NCBI GenBank assembly: GCA_016165875.1
Contig: JABBOT010000004.1
Span: 7,619,642-7,683,641 of the forward strand
DNA length: 64,000 nucleotides
Direction of reading: 5' to 3'
From: Acanthopleura granulata
Lineage: Eukaryota > Mollusca > Polyplacophora > Chitonida > Chitonidae
Under the pieces are notes generated by a model, which was not told the DNA's origin, did not search any database, and saw nothing but the letters and a program-made list of their open reading frames with translations. Below, in pieces: positions 14,421 through 29,582 of the stretch (position 1 is the stretch's first letter; each line of letters starts with the position of its first letter). Position numbers and translations under genes: made by a program.

Positions 14421-17124
14421 ATACACGGTTGGTATCTATGGTAAAATTAAGTAAACTTGAATAGAGACGTTTGATGACAACGCCTTGACTTAAAGGTTTT
14501 GATAACAATGTTTTAAGACGTATCATAAATTAATGATGTCAGTATATTCAACTAGGCGAGGTGTGTATACACTTAGGCAAGATATAAACCTTAAGCAGGG
14601 CTTTCTAGAATACTGCCATCCCTAAATGGATACTTAACAATATCGAAACTAAAGTCATCTCTCATGTGACACAATCAACCCGAGAGGAAGCCCTGATCAT
14701 TTATAAATCGATCCAAATAAAATGTGCTATTTGTGGAATCAGTAGTCCCATTTAATTCCCCTGAAATGTAATATATTTCTATCACTTAACATTTCCTCCA
14801 TGACAAAATATTTGTATTCCGAAGAAAATCAAATGCCGAATAAGATGTTTAAGAAAATAAGCTTACAAAACGAGGCAGTTGCTATTTACGTACAGCCAGG
14901 GACATATGGTCCCTTTCGGTATGGATAAAATACAACACTTAAAGGGAAAAAACACTTTGAAATATGGTGTTCCCCAGAAATATGTTGGCCCCCAAAATAC
15001 ATTTACTTATTTTTTAAGATTTCTTTTTGACTGAATGAAATGTAGTGAAATATTTCCCTTGTATGGTTGGCTTTGCAGACCATATTGATACAGTGGGTAG
15101 CAACCTTATCAACGTTATCTTACACATTTCCTTTGGTGGTTGATATTTATGAATGTGCCTGTGTTGGGCATTACAATAGCTGATTTTGGAATTATGTTAC
15201 TTAGACAAACCTTTGCATGGCGAGGTCACTTCCACGTTTTAGAAATCTGGGATCGAATCCACAAAGCAAGCTTTGACTTAAGTCAAAAGGTTTAAACTTA
15301 ATTTTATAGCTTATCCTGCACTTGCTGGTTTTGAAATGTGTGTCACCTGTGCTTTGGCTTTATCCATGCCTTTATTTTAAAATTTCAAGAATGTTGAATT
15401 TTTAGTAAAGTTTTGAATCGGTTCTAGTTATGTTTTTTCTACTCCCAAATATATATGCGCCATTTTAAACTCCTAATTGAATGCGTTGTCAAAGACGATC
15501 AGTAGGCCAAGTATATTGACTTTCTGGTCCAAGTTATAACTATATATGGTCTGACTTAAAGTGGTGAAAGCTATTTATAATTAATTCAGTTTCTTGATTA
15601 GCTTTTTACGTAGCACCGAACACTGCTTTATTATATTATGGCAATCAGGTTAGGTTTATGAGGCGAGAAAGCCAAGTACATCCCGACGAAAACAATCGCA
15701 CAATCCCCTATACATGTATCTGATTTCAAGCTGGCTATAGCGGAACCAATTCATGACAGCTGCATGTTAAGAGAATGTGCTGCAAATGTATGCATGTTGT
15801 TTGCATTTGGTAAGAAAACAACTAAGCGGACAGGCTACTGGATATACCTTTCAGATAATAAGGAATATTTTGGTGTAGCAGTGTGTTGAAAAACACATTT
15901 CACTTGAGCGTGGTTTCAGAGACTTTCATTCTCCCCGGAAATTCGCGATTTAGGAAGGGACTCGCGAGAGTGAAATACTAGGCCTAGTACTTAACCAGTC
16001 GGTAGTACTATTACATCACGACAACAGCACAAAATTTAACACACGTTATAGTTATATTAATACCTTGGTGTTCTATTCTAATGTAATACATAAATAGCCA
16101 ACACTGTTTTACTTGTGCCGGTTTATAGATTGATATTTCGGAGAATTTTACATTTCCGTCGGAACTATATAGACCTATTCTGGTAATGGTCACATCGTTT
16201 TTTGTTCTGTTATCTTTTTTGTAATCAATTTACACCTCACTGAAAATTAGTTCTAGATGATACTTTCAACTGGGATATGCATGAGTGATAATATTTAGTT
16301 AGCACTTTTCCTAATCATTGTTAAAGGGCTATGATTTTTACTTTGGGGTAGGGAGAGACCTGGCCAAAAGTGTGTGGGTCGGATAACAATTCTGCATTCT
16401 CGACTGGTGTCTGCCATCTGTTTGGATAAGATACGGTTTAAGCATGAGAGGTAAAAATCTCTACATCGAAATGTTTTCCCAATCTGAGATGCCTACAATG
16501 CATTAAACTAAAAGCTTTAATATAACGATTCCCGGTGGAAAACTTTGTATTTGACATTTTTCGAAAAACATCAGGTTGACAGTTCAACAATTGGTGAGAA
16601 CATATGTTAGGGAATGATGCCAGTGGACATATAAACCCTGCGGTGGTCCTCGCTTTTGGTGCAATTTCCTGTTCGAATTTATTCAAACCGAGTGAATTTC
16701 CCCAACCAGTTCTACGTCGCGAGACCCGAATTGTTGGGCAGCGAAAGTCTTGAAACGATTATAGGTTGGTGGCATGAGTGCAATTTTCGTTAGTTTTGAG
16801 TGATATGTCCACGTGCAGAGGGCTATTTCACATTTGGTTCAACTCTGATTCCTTCCGCCTTCGACAAAACGGTCATGATCTTTTGACCACAATCTGCACG
16901 CCATATGTAAAGTAAATAAAATAAATATGTAAAGTATGCAATTTTATTTTTATAGCGCCTCGGCTATTGAATTAATGAGACACTGGCAAAAAAAGAAACC
17001 TTGTGTAGTGATTTGTGTTCGGAGCAGTTTAGACTTTCAAAAGTAAACTGACTCGTTCTGACGGACCGAGCTCTCAAAGAATCGTTTCAAATCGAGGTGG
17101 TTCTACCGTTTACCGATAGGCCCA

Positions 17125-17127
<3 letters not shown>
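14421..17127. other. non-coding stretch, nothing recognised
   Basis: No exon-like frame with splice motifs and no member of the repeat families seen elsewhere. Confidence 0.5.
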
Positions 17128-17201
<74 letters not shown>

Positions 17202-17289
17202 GGATCAAACTTGTCAGGAGTCACATTCTTCTCTTAACTCAACTCACGAAAGCTGCCCTCTACCCATGGGCAACAGGGATACAAAAATA

Positions 17290-17358
<69 letters not shown>
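17128..17358. repeat. CA and TA microsatellites
   Basis: An uninterrupted (CA)n run at about 17128-17175 passes directly into (AT)n to about 17201. After roughly 90 bp of unique sequence, a pure (TA)n tract of about 66 bp runs from 17293 to 17358. Confidence 0.97.
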
Positions 17359-17361
<3 letters not shown>

Positions 17362-17451
17362 CAGAAAGATATATCCGTTTTGCGCCAGAAATTTATATAT
17401 TCGTAGTTTCCGTAACAGATTTAGCTATACACTTAAAATCTCTATGTCATT

Positions 17452-17636
17452 TGTGGTGGCTGAGTTCAAGTCCAGCTCATGCTGGCCTCCTCTCCGGCCC
17501 TATGTGGGAAGGTCTGCCAGCAACCTGCCGATGGTAGTGGGTTTCCCCCCGGGCTCTACCCGGTTTTCTCCCACCATAATGCTGGCAGCGTGAAATATTC
17601 TTGAGTACGGCGTAAAACACTACTCAAATAAATCCT
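17452..17636 (+). mobile_element. 5'-truncated copy of the tRNA-headed SINE
   Basis: It begins around the B-box segment (GAGTTCAAGTCCAGCTC) and continues through the family body (GTGGGAAGGTCTGCCAGCAA, CTCCCACCATAATGCTGGC) to the tail GAAATATTCTTGAGTACGG and CAAATAAAT. The A-box head is absent, as is common for truncated retrocopies. It lies about 90 bp beyond the TA microsatellite. Confidence 0.85.
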
Positions 17637-20600
17637 CTCATAAGTTTTTAAAGAAACGACATGTATAGCGGTGGTATTTCTTAAAGTAACTTCGATGGTA
17701 GGATCTAGCTATATGTGTAAACTTTATTTCATGAAATGTTATTACCAGAAAGAAAAATAAAAGCCTGCAGACCATTACATAAAAGTAAAATGAACTAAAC
17801 TCAAGGAAAGAAAAATACACATATAAAATTATTTTCTGGTTGAGTAAATCTAACAGTTAACACAGTTGGAATTGAACTGTGTTTTGCTATCTAACAAGAT
17901 GCTTTCCTATAATAAGAATTAGAAATATATCCGGATATAACAAAAAGATATATCGATAAGCCTCTTTAAGCCGTGTTCGATCGACGCCCACACTTCATCG
18001 TCTGGATAGCTACTCAGATTTTTTCACCTGTCTGCAGGTAAATATATGTACCTGACTTTTGTAAGATAATACTGTCGAAACGATGTCAACAGAATTAATC
18101 CATGCATACGCGCTTTTTTCTGACACAAGGTATATAATATGAACTAACATTCAAGTATATCCAGTTACAGTTTGTAACTTCAGCTGTTGAAATGAAAATG
18201 TGGCATTGTCTGATTATTTGTTGTTTTTTTTTCCTTCGAGTTTTTGCCCCTGTTGCCAAGTTAGAGGTTTTAGCATGCGTGTTTCCGCTTTTAATTTTTT
18301 GAACAAAGACGGTGAGATATCTAATAAAGAAAACATTTTACAGACAAGTTTTAGTCGATACTCACTGCTGAATGCTCGGAATCCGACAGAGAGGTATGGA
18401 TGGAAATGTGAAATTGCACACCATGTGATTCAATCAAGCAGGTGATATAGAGCTACTGTGGTCTGACGATTGTAATACATGTAGTGAACAGCCTATCTCT
18501 CTCCATTATTCATTCACATTTATACAATCCTATTTTCGAGAAATAACAACACAAGCTGGAACATTCTTTGCCATTTTATTAATATACTTTGTGTCTCTCC
18601 TATTCTCATATTATGCCTTCACATTATAAAAAATTTTTCCACTGATCTTCCAATCCGGGTAGTTTGGAAGACCAGTGAATACACAGTAAAATAAGCTATT
18701 TGCCTAGAAAAAGAACATATTGCATCAGTTATATACATATGAGTTGTCAGTTTTAAATGAGCAGTGTTCCTTCAAGCTGAGTTAATTTCCTCGCTGATAC
18801 TTATATTACTCCTTAAACTGAACACATGGATAATTTAACAAAACCTTCCGATGAATTTTATCCTACATTCTTGCATGCTTTCACAATGGTTTCCATTTAT
18901 TCAAGAGTATTCTTCTCTTAGCTGTGTAGACTTTAAATTTTACTCAGTGGAACATATATTTCAAGTGAATCGCATGTATTTATATATATGACATGTATAA
19001 TAATTCCAGTATATAATAATGCCAGTAAATAATTCTGTAGTTATTTTTCTATAAAAAAAAAACAAACAAAAAAAAAAAAAAAACGAATCGCATATGATTT
19101 AACTTAATATTATTGCTATTTGGAAAGAGACATGTTTTGATGCATGCACTTAGGATATGAACATAAAGCAGTATACCCTGTGTGCAATTAACAGCTTACA
19201 GCTATAGATTGCTGTGGTTGTTATTTTGAGGGAGAAACACATTGAATTCTGTACAACTATTAGCCAACGTTTCCAAGCTTGAATAAAGAGGGACAATTTC
19301 CTCTAAAATCGACTTTTCCGTTGAGCAAGAAATTTTGCACGCATTCAATCTCCTTGCTAAACGATATTTTCTTTCCTTAGATGAGGCTATCTAACTGGAA
19401 ACGTGACCCATCTTACACTGATAGCACTAATAGTGGGGAAAATTAAGGAATAGCCCATACCTAATCAAGCCCATTTTTCCCAAAGTAAACACAAGCTAAT
19501 TGATTCCAAACTCTTAACCCTGGCTTCCACAAAGGAGGCGGCACAACCGCAGTCATCTTCTTTGCTTATTAGAATTGGGTTGCAGGGGTAATTGTTCGTC
19601 TGATGGCCATTCGGTGGCGCTCTCTCGGCACTCGTCGTTAAACAAAACTATACCCAAGGGAGGAGACTGTTAGTGAAACATTTACATAGTGTCAAAACTA
19701 CTTACTAAAAAGAGATAAAATCCTGCAATTTTGTATTTTAAATCTTCTTTCTGGTACTATATATTTTCTCCAATTCTGAAAAGTATAATTTTTAAAACTC
19801 ACAACGTAAGCCTATTTTAAGTCCGAAAGTCACTTAAAAATGGAAATATACATGATAGTATTAAACATGAAAGCAAATACACATCCAGTTGAAGATATAC
19901 TAGGAGTACAAGGTATTTGTGGCATTTTGTATTATCATTTCCTGTCAAAATTTGTTTTTTTACTGCAATAGATATCTCATTAGCATTATTTTATTTGTAA
20001 TAGGCACAGAATTGACGACATGCAATAGGTTTCAGCATTGTGGGTGTATGAAAACGTAAACCTCTGTTGATGTAACCCTTCTCAATTGCTTTAATTGCCT
20101 TTAGGTATTTTTCCAAACACCTTTGCTTTCTCTGTATTTAAGCAAAACTTTAAAAGTGTATTGCTAGGTTTTAGGCGCATTCCAGTTCATGTCATATTTG
20201 TTTCGGCTGTCTTTAGTTTAACAGCGTTAGTCTGGATTCGGGCAGACAGACAGAGTAGATTGATACATAACTTAAACACATTTGTGTAATTGGGCAAGTC
20301 TTTGAATCCATCACAGACGTCGTTAAGAACACAACAAAACGCTCTTGCAGAGCGGGCGCCAGAGCTCTTTGTTTGTCCTTGTGATTTTCCCCTGTCAACA
20401 GAATTAGTCTGAAGGTCCGCCTTTCAGTGCAGCGGTTCCCGCCCCATTCCGGGTCTCCCTACGGACTAATAATCTGACAGTATGGTCACTCAGCACGTCG
20501 GTCGATGGAAGGTCCGTCCAAGTCTAGGTGGACTGTCGCCGACATCGCTGTCCATTCTATACTCGAATGTTTGTTTTACACCGGCGGTTAATAGAAGAGT

Positions 20601-23600
20601 AATTTATTTTCACGGTAACACAATCTGAGTTTAAAAGGGTATCGCACATATCTGGCCACAAAATGCTCTAAACTTTTAGCCACAAATACAAAGGCTTAAA
20701 ACACGATATAACACCAACCGTCCAAGTGATAAGACGATTTTGTGGTTGCTTGGCAACTCGGCTGTAACGACCGGTACTACGCAAAGTATTGCACGGTTCC
20801 AGGTTTGTAGATATTCCTGGAACCGTAATGTCTGTGATTAACAAATCACAAACAACCGGAAACTTTTGAAGTCAAAATCGAGTGAATGAACACACAGAGG
20901 TTTCTTTTTCAACATATATTTCCTACCTATGATTACAATGGTATATTCTCAGGTTTTTTACATCCGTAGCATATTGCAAGTACACCTATATGTCTATTGG
21001 GCATTATTATTATTAAACATATCGCAAATATCTGTGCGTTCACTTGTGCAATAGAAGGTAGCCGGAGTTATGGCCCTTATCGTGTTTTCATATCTTATAC
21101 ATACTTTATCGCTGGGTGACTAGTACTAGCCAGCACAATTAATTGGTGAATTAAAAGCATTCTCTATCAGTCTTGTAAGAGTTTATAATCCCTTAGTACC
21201 GAAACGTTCATGTCTGTCGTACATATGATGCGTGTTTAATGCTACAACCCAAATCAAAGCAAGATATCTACTAGATCCCTTAATGTCACCTGCATGTAAT
21301 GTATATAACTAAAATTTCACAAGGTTCTTTAAATCATAGAAAAGACTATTTTAAGTTAACATTTTAATTACTTCAAATTCCTTACAATTATTAGCTTTAA
21401 ATTCTTGAACGTCTTTTGGGCCTGTTTTACTAATTTTAATTCTCTCCAAGCCGCTTACAGCTACAAGTATCTAGACATGTGTGCATGTGTTATACAGGGA
21501 ACCTGTATCAATCTTACTCAAATCGCTTACAACTATATTTGTACCCAGATTTTTTATACGTCGTACAGAAATATATTTTACAGAATTAATATATTATTTA
21601 TTATCTCTGTCCTCAAAACTATTCACAACTGACGAGACTTGTTCTACGTTTTAGAAACCTTTTGCAGTTTGAGAAAGATATTACTTTATTTTAACCTCTA
21701 TCCCTCCAAACTGTTTTGAATTTGCAATCAATTTGTTGGGTGTTTCAGAAAAGTGAGACCCTTCAAGGAATGTTATTCATCAAGTTTAAATTAATTCCTT
21801 ATTTCAATAACCTATGCTATCCTACAAAGAAAGATAATGCCTATTATTCGACATTATAGGCTACATTGAGATTAAAACAAGAGCATCGACGACAATGTGA
21901 TAGTTAGCAAAAGGCCACACGTAGGCTTAATCGGTAAAATCCTGCCGCTTGTCACATTACATCAGTTAGGGGTTTATTCTAATCGTTCCTGTAAATGCTT
22001 AAATGGCCGCAACGTATACCACCCCAGGCCCCTACAGCCGAAGCAGAATTATAAGTTGAAAACGTTACAATCTACTAAACCTCGCTGGCCCACAGTCACT
22101 CAAAATGCTTTGTTGCCATTACAATTATTATAAGAAGAATGCAAAGGGATACTGAATCACTCTAAATTATCAATCACAGCAAATTACTCAAATTCCCGGA
22201 GTTTCTTTCCTTCGAGTGGGGTAGGCTGAATCAAGAGTGTATGTGCCCTTCTGTGCGGACTGTTACGACATGCGTATTCATTATTCGCAACCCGCAAAGA
22301 GAATTTTACATCTGGAAGTAAATAGTATGAATATGGCCCGATATACTAAAACAGCTGTAATATGGGAAACGCTGTGGTTAAATACTTCAGCTGCTCTTGG
22401 TCTAATTAATACATTACCCTAGAGATGACATATGCTTGGTAAATTCAGACAGAGTTTGTTACAAACACGGTTTCAGAGCTTTCCTTTTCACAAGGACCTG
22501 AGAATAAAAGCACACAGTAATTGAGGTCTCGTGGAAATGAATTATTTTCCTAATATCATTGTCAAATGAATGACACTTTGGTGTCTTTTAGCGGACAGGC
22601 AGCTTGTCAATATTTCCATTTTCGCAACATGACAACAAAACAGCGAACAATCGGCACTCATTAATTAGGCGTGGGGCTAATTTCCTGGTCCTGCGTGCCG
22701 GTTTGTCGGTCGGCCGTTAGCTACAGAGGCGAGAGATACCCTCGGACATTCCCTCACCCACAGGCCTGTATAGACACACGGATATTGTTCCTTAAGAAGA
22801 GGAAATCGGTTTTTTTCGTGAATGCTTTCCATATGATTGATTCCGTGTTTGATGGTTACTCAGAACGAGTAACTCATGGTACTGTTCCAGTGTCTCCGTT
22901 CTTAAATATGACAAGGCAGGTTAATATTCTTCCTGGAACCCGTTCTGCGTGGACCTATAGGCCATGTGTGGGGCTGATTCTTCACTTTTTTGATTCAGAA
23001 CATACTTTAAATATTTCTCCGGCAATCCATTTGTTCTTTTGTTGGCTCCTCTCAACATCTCACAACACTCTTGCAGTAGTACAGCTCAATTCACATACAA
23101 TTCAGTTCTCTTCCTTATTTCTCAATATTTTTCAATACTGCATATAGCTACATTGGATAACCAACGTAACTTCATTGCCGAATGGAATTACATAACTGTT
23201 AATGCTTGCTGGTTTATTTTCGCAACCGAAAAGAGCACGTTTCATTTTTAGAAAAGGTTTCAAAGGTCCTGGTGCCTTTTCTTTTCAAATAATAGCAACC
23301 CTCCACTTTGGAAAATCCTTGCAGTGTTCCAGAGCCGGATTTTGGGAGTGATACACATTGCCTCAAACTATTGAACGCATATATGTACCTTTCATGATCA
23401 TGTTCATTTTGGCCTACCGCGTATGCACTTTGCACAGTGCTTTAATACAAAAATGAGCAAACACCAAGCAAACTCCAAGTGGTATTTGGAACATCAAACA
23501 ATCAGATGCTTATGTCGACAACATGTGTCAGATATACTCGATCCAGTGTCTCGGTAAAATAAACCCTAAAACATTTGCTGTATAAAGCCGTTTGGGGCAT

Positions 23601-24114
23601 CCAGCAATCGTTTAAAATTTACACGTCTGTTCGAAGAATAAAGCTATTTGGGTTTTATAGTAATGACACACGCATTCAGCTGTGTTTCCTTCTAACATCA
23701 CGTATTAATTTGTAAGCCTGTAAAGGTGAGAAACTTGTTACGTGCTCATTTCAATGAGTGCTCTCCCAAGAACAGCAAAACTCACTTTATGACCTCTAGT
23801 TGCTTGGCTCATGTCTCCGTGGATACCATCTTGGTTAACAACGCCAAAAAGGCGGGATACTTATTTCCGGTAAGGCACAGTGGCGGCTCTCTACTTCTTC
23901 CGGTTTACGTGATTGCTCCAGCCTGGTGCGGCAGGCTGATGACAATATCCATTTCTGGTCATATTATATCATTTATGGCGGTAGGATGCTACAATCCGGG
24001 AACATTTACCAAGAAATGTCTATAGATCCCAGCAATTTACACTGACCCGCCTGTCATTGTCCAAAGCGACAACTCCCTTGTAGTTTTCACTCGTCTAGAC
24101 TCTTAACAAATTTG
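17637..24114. other. non-coding stretch, nothing recognised
   Basis: Contains an A-rich tract (A runs broken by C) at about 19052-19083 and GC-richer patches near 20.4 kb and 22.7 kb. A 158-codon open frame at 22671-23147 lacks a recognisable domain or splice borders and is probably chance. Confidence 0.5.
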
Positions 24115-24170
24115 CCCGTTTTTATTTATTTTTCCAAGAGTATAGATTAAACCAAATAAATAAAAACGGG
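24115..24170. repeat. perfect 17-bp inverted repeat (hairpin)
   Basis: CCCGTTTTTATTTATTT at 24115-24131 is matched exactly by AAATAAATAAAAACGGG at 24154-24170, with a 22-base loop. The AAATAAAT content resembles two SINE tails meeting head to head, but no SINE body flanks it. Confidence 0.85.
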
Positions 24171-27100
24171 GAATAACATCATGAGAGAAAAATTATTTTT
24201 TTTATTTCTAAAATTTATTTAGCCCCTGTTTTCGACTCGCCCTGAATAAAATTCGTGCGTCCTATGCATCCCTTTATATAGTCCTTCTTCATCTTTTTTA
24301 AATCTATACTTTATAGTGTTATATCCGGAGCCTTTAAATATCTATGACTTTTTGTGTTTTTACACTGTATAAATATCTACTGAGATTCATGGCATTTAAA
24401 CTTACTGGACATGAATGTGAAAGACAACACATGATTAAGCATATACATATGTTAATAAAGTCTTTTATTATTTCTGTTTTTTTTTATTTAATGTATTTCG
24501 TTCATCTAACGTCAATTCTGCACTTCGAATCTAAGGTAAAAAAAACTGATAAATAATCCCCAAAGGCCAGTATGAGCTTAGATTCGCAATAGTTTGTGAA
24601 ACCGCTGCCCTCATCAGATTTTTTTTTTGTGGTGCCTTTTTGAGTGTATCCTTAACCGACAGCTCCTGTGGAATATCGATCCCAAAAAGCGAGTGTAACG
24701 TCGGCGCTTCTGTCAACTTTTGTCCCATTATGAATAGAACGTGTGAGAGGTTTGATCGAGCCACAGGAAATAATATCCACTCCTAATTCATCGTGTGGGT
24801 TTCAAAATTCTAGCCTTCGTGAGAGCACAGCTTTTGTTTCTATTACAGTCTTGGTTAACTTTGGATTTTCTTCCATCCCAAAGTCTGGCCCGTTTTATCT
24901 CAAGTTATTGTGCGAGTAACTGTTCCGTCTGCAAATACACTTGTGTCACTTCAATGTTGAGTTAACTCCCTTCCAACCAGCCCGCTGAATCGTCTCAATT
25001 TCAACAGCTCCCGTTGGGGGATGAGAGAGAGGGGAGAGTAATGAAAGTCTTAATCAATTTTGAACGTATGATCCAACAGTGTCCTTGTATTGGGGATCAA
25101 AGCGTGTATATATTAAGCGGCTCTCATTTGAGAAACTTCAGAAAGTGATGTGAAGTAATTTTAATTAGGTAATATCATAAATTAACTTCCATAATTTTCC
25201 ACAATTAATGAGCAGACTAGCACAGTTTTGAGGGTTTATTCCCTCAAATCAGTTAGTGCAGGTTGGCCACTTCTTTTAATCAGTTAAGTGTAATACAGAA
25301 TTTGCATGTATGAGATTCACAATCTAATTTGTGTGGAAGAATAAGTAATAAGTGTAAAAGTTTAATCTGAATGTGCATGAAAATGTGCATGGAATTGTGT
25401 AAAACCTTCAAAGATGTGTAAAGTTTTGGTACCTTTGCACTGTGATTTTGCCATTCTTTATTAAATGAGACAGGGCTACAGCACGTTGAGTTATTCTGTA
25501 CTAAGGACGTCTACAGGTATAAAACAAATAAATGAGGTAAACTGACTTCAAGCCATATTTCACAGGTTATATGTGACAAGTTTCCCATTATAACACTATC
25601 TTCGCTGCTTCACTGGATTTACTCGTTTTGCTGTAATCTACATTAAAGCAATGAACTGTGGCAGAGAACAATGACAGATCGTATAATCAGACAGAGCCTG
25701 AACCAGTGTCTCTGAAAGTTCAGCCTTTGGACGTGTGTGTTGTTGATTTAGTTGGTCTTAGTCAGACGCAAGATATCTGCCCTTGGAAGTAATGGAAGGA
25801 TATGCTTACCTATTCCGGAATAAGACTAATCTCTCTGAGAACTATTTTGCCCAAAATGTGAAGTTATCCTACAGATTGGTCCACGATACCCAATCTCAAA
25901 TTCGGCCGAGGACTGTGTCTAAACTTTTAATTGTATCTGGCGTTTCGGTTACAGTATCACATAGTTTGTTCAAGAGGTCATAGCTAAAGCTCTCTTCAGA
26001 TTCTTACAGGAGAACGCGTTGTCGTCTGAGGTTACCAGATGGGTTTGCCATTTTGTGTACGTTTGTCACGCGGTGCTTTGTCTGTCGTAAGACCGGACAT
26101 CTGTGATTGCCTGTATTATCCGGGCCACGTGAAACCGAAAGATACGGGTCTATATATCACGATATTAGTTAAGATAACAAAACGTATTGGAACAAAAAAC
26201 GAAAGTGAAATGGTTAGATAATGACTACGAAGTCTTTCGTTGATGAATGTAGCCACTTAAGGTCTCCTAAAGAATCAAAGCAACATCCCAAAGCCATTGG
26301 TCAAAACCTTTCATTTTGGGAAAGTTAAGGTAGGCCGGAAGTATAACAAATATTTTTAAAATGGTTTCATCTTTGTGTGGTGGTCATTACCGATTGTGCG
26401 TCTAATGCAGAGGCTATGTTCAGTCACAACACCTCACTACACATGCACATGATCGCATCTTTATACATACAAATCATCACAAATAACTATGATTAGCCAA
26501 GCGAGCCATAACAAAGATCAGGGTTTGGCCTCATGAGGTCAAAATATCAAAGACGTAAAATAGTCATTATCTCGTTATAACCTATATATATATATGTGCC
26601 ACTCTCTCTTGATTTTATGACACGACTGAAATGAGGCTAGGTGTCTGCAAATGTCCAGCTCTTGTGAAAATCGTACTTAATACATACATAGTACATAGGG
26701 TTTAGGCATAACTAAATGTGACTGTTCGTCCTAAACAACATTCATGATCCAAACCTATAATATATACTCTGATAAAATATATCAGGTGTTCTGAATGTCT
26801 GTATGTATTGATGTTTTCACACAAAAACGAGACAGCATATATGCAAGTATTGCAACGACACCAAAGTAAAGAACGAAACTGTGTTAATTATTACAGGGCA
26901 CCAGTTGGGATTGTCATGTCTGATAGCCCCGTCATGCATGCATGCTTTATTACATCTAGAAATTGGGAGATATTTATTTTGATTGCAATTTCAAGATGTC
27001 GCCAATTAAAAAAAGTGTGTAGTAGTGTAACTTCGTAAGTCTGTAATCCAAATGCACCCTATGCTTGGGCTTATGAGTTAAACATGGCGATCACATCAAA

Positions 27101-29529
27101 GCCCTCTAATATGATTATATTGTAATGGGGTTGGAGACCAGAGGTAATTGGTGTCGTATTTCCAACTGTTGTTGCATGGTGTTGAACGAATGTACCGTCA
27201 ACGCTGCTTGTGCAACGTCGATGCTCTGAATGCTTGTGAACTTCTTACCAGTATAGCTATGCAGGCTTATACCTAGACATACATATTCAGCATTTATGCA
27301 TTGGGAATTCTATGCTATAACATATTTCGAAATCTTAGTAGAGTATTTATTAATAAGAAAACGCTGTCAACTTTTAAGCACTATATAAAATGCACCCTGA
27401 TAAACATGTTAGGCCGTTATGTGAATGAATACGTTTCGTCAGTGTCTACAGAAAACAACGGCACTAACAAGAACAACCCAAAGCGGGGCATTTGAAAGGT
27501 TTTAGTGCCTAATATATAAAAGAAACGATTTAGTTTAAGGAGTGGGATGAGACACTGTCGGTGTTATTTATAAATTCGTCTTTATTCCATTTTGAGACAA
27601 TTTCCTGCCTTAGCGTCCTTAGTTGAGAAGAATCGCGGCATGAACGTGCTGTATTCCACCGGCGGCACAATTTGCTGGACACAGTATCCTCGGTCCCGAC
27701 GACTTGACGCGGTCTCACTTACGGCAGGATCGTGAGCCAGGAATATTTAGGGCCTATTATCGTCCCGACCTTGCCGCATTCCTGGTTGATCTCATTTCCA
27801 CTTTGTTTCAGGTAATTAAGAGTCGTGTTCCGGCAGCAAACAACTCTCTTGGACTTAGATAACGTCCGGGTTGCACGGTTAAATGGAGCTCCACTGCGCC
27901 ATTGTCGCCTTCATAATCCGTCTTAGGAATAATTATCTAAATAGAAAACTGTCCAGCTAACTGTCTGTGTCCATTGGAAAACAATCTACAGAACTCATCC
28001 GTATTATAGGGGGGCTTAGGTTTTATGCCTTCCATTTCCAATGATTGATATATATATATCTTTTTGGCGTACAATGATGAAATAATCACACATTTATATC
28101 ATCGGCCATCAAAACACCATGTATTAAATTATAAAGGTTCGGTTGACATGAGTATGCAGAAAACACTAAAACTGCCACGTATGTCAATTATCACAAAACC
28201 TCCTACAGTACCGATAACACATACTTATTGCAGTACACTATACAGAGTGTCGGTACGTTTAGCCAATTAAGCATCCAATCATAGCAGGTCCTTGTTAGAG
28301 CTGCTGTGGGACACCTGTAGACAGAATGGTGTAGTCGGACTTTATCTCGTTCTGACGGGCAATATAAGGCCAAGTTGATGATATACAGCTTCTGGTATCT
28401 ATTCCGTATACTTTTGATACTGAGAATGGTCTCCGTATGGCTGGAAAAGTAAAAGGCCGCCCAAGCACCCTACTGTTAGACCATCTCAGTTTCATGGTAG
28501 GATTATTTGTATTTCTACTGTCAGTTACAAGCTGTGAGGAAGACTAATAATTAAAACCCCAGGATGCACGCCTGCACGCGTAGGTGTGATATTTTTTCCT
28601 GCCTCCGAGGTAAGTTTGCTACAAGGAAAGCATATGAATATCGGAGAGCTATCAGCCAGATAAAGTGGATAACAATACAACACAGAGGAAGGGACGCTAC
28701 TCTGGGTACCTTATGGGCGAAAACATAGCAAGTGTGAGCAAAGCGCGTGCCCCGCGAAATCTGTCATGGATTATACCATTAGCTCATCTCATCTTTTCCT
28801 GGTCAAAGTAGTAAATATCTGCCCTTGAAAATTGTTTACATCTCTTTATTTCATCGAAATCTCATATTTGTACTGTAAACATTTTCTACAGAGAAGAACA
28901 TGGTTTTGGCATTTACTACTACCACCCTAAAAAAGCAATACTGGGAGGTTCTTCAAATTCCATTATGAACTGTTGTATACTTTTGTTACTACCTACACTG
29001 TTTTAATGGACAGGTCCATATAATAAATTCGAATAATTTATGTCTATGTTTTACTGACCATAAACAATGTACACAATGTAGAATGGCAAATTAACATCGA
29101 TATATGTGGAAATATTGTGTTAGAAGCCATACAAGTTGGAAAAAAACACAAGTGATAACATTTATAATAGGAAAACTATGTACATGTAGTAGACAGGGAT
29201 ACATTATGTATTACATGTAACAGGAAAATCATACAAAAGGCACACACACAAACTGTGGATCGCAACACTCACAAGAAAATTGCATATCTATGTTCAGAGT
29301 TCAGGGATCTACGAGAAACGTGAAAAAAAAATTGGAATACAATGACATCCATTGTTTACTTTGTTTACTCGTTCGAAAAATCATACCCAGATTATATGCA
29401 AGACACACCATGTCACGTCGCCATATGGCACTTTAACATAGATCTTTACGAGAAAAGTTACGAAAAAAGTATCTTCGGACGTCTTCTGAAAGTGTTCATG
29501 AACTGAATCCAAACAGACGATCTGAAACG
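24171..29529. other. non-coding stretch, nothing recognised
   Basis: No gene seen. A GC-richer patch at about 27.54-27.96 kb and short TA runs near 26.58 kb and 28.05 kb stand out only by composition. Confidence 0.5.
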
Positions 29530-29582
29530 TTAAGGGCTTGAGAGTTGCAGCGGGTCAGCGCTTTAACCGCCTGAGCCAAGAG
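29530..29582 (-). mobile_element. short tRNA-like SINE head fragment
   Basis: Read on the minus strand, 29580 back to 29559 gives TTGGCTCAGGCGGTTAAAGC, an A-box-like tRNA 5' half, followed by GCTGACCCGCTGCAACTC. There is no matching acceptor stem and no complete B-box, so it is a SINE fragment or tRNA relic and not a functional tRNA gene. Confidence 0.4.

Noticed and set aside
22671..23147. 158-codon plus-strand open frame
   Set aside because: No signal, domain or splice support; the overlapping frame at 23039-23251 is equally open.
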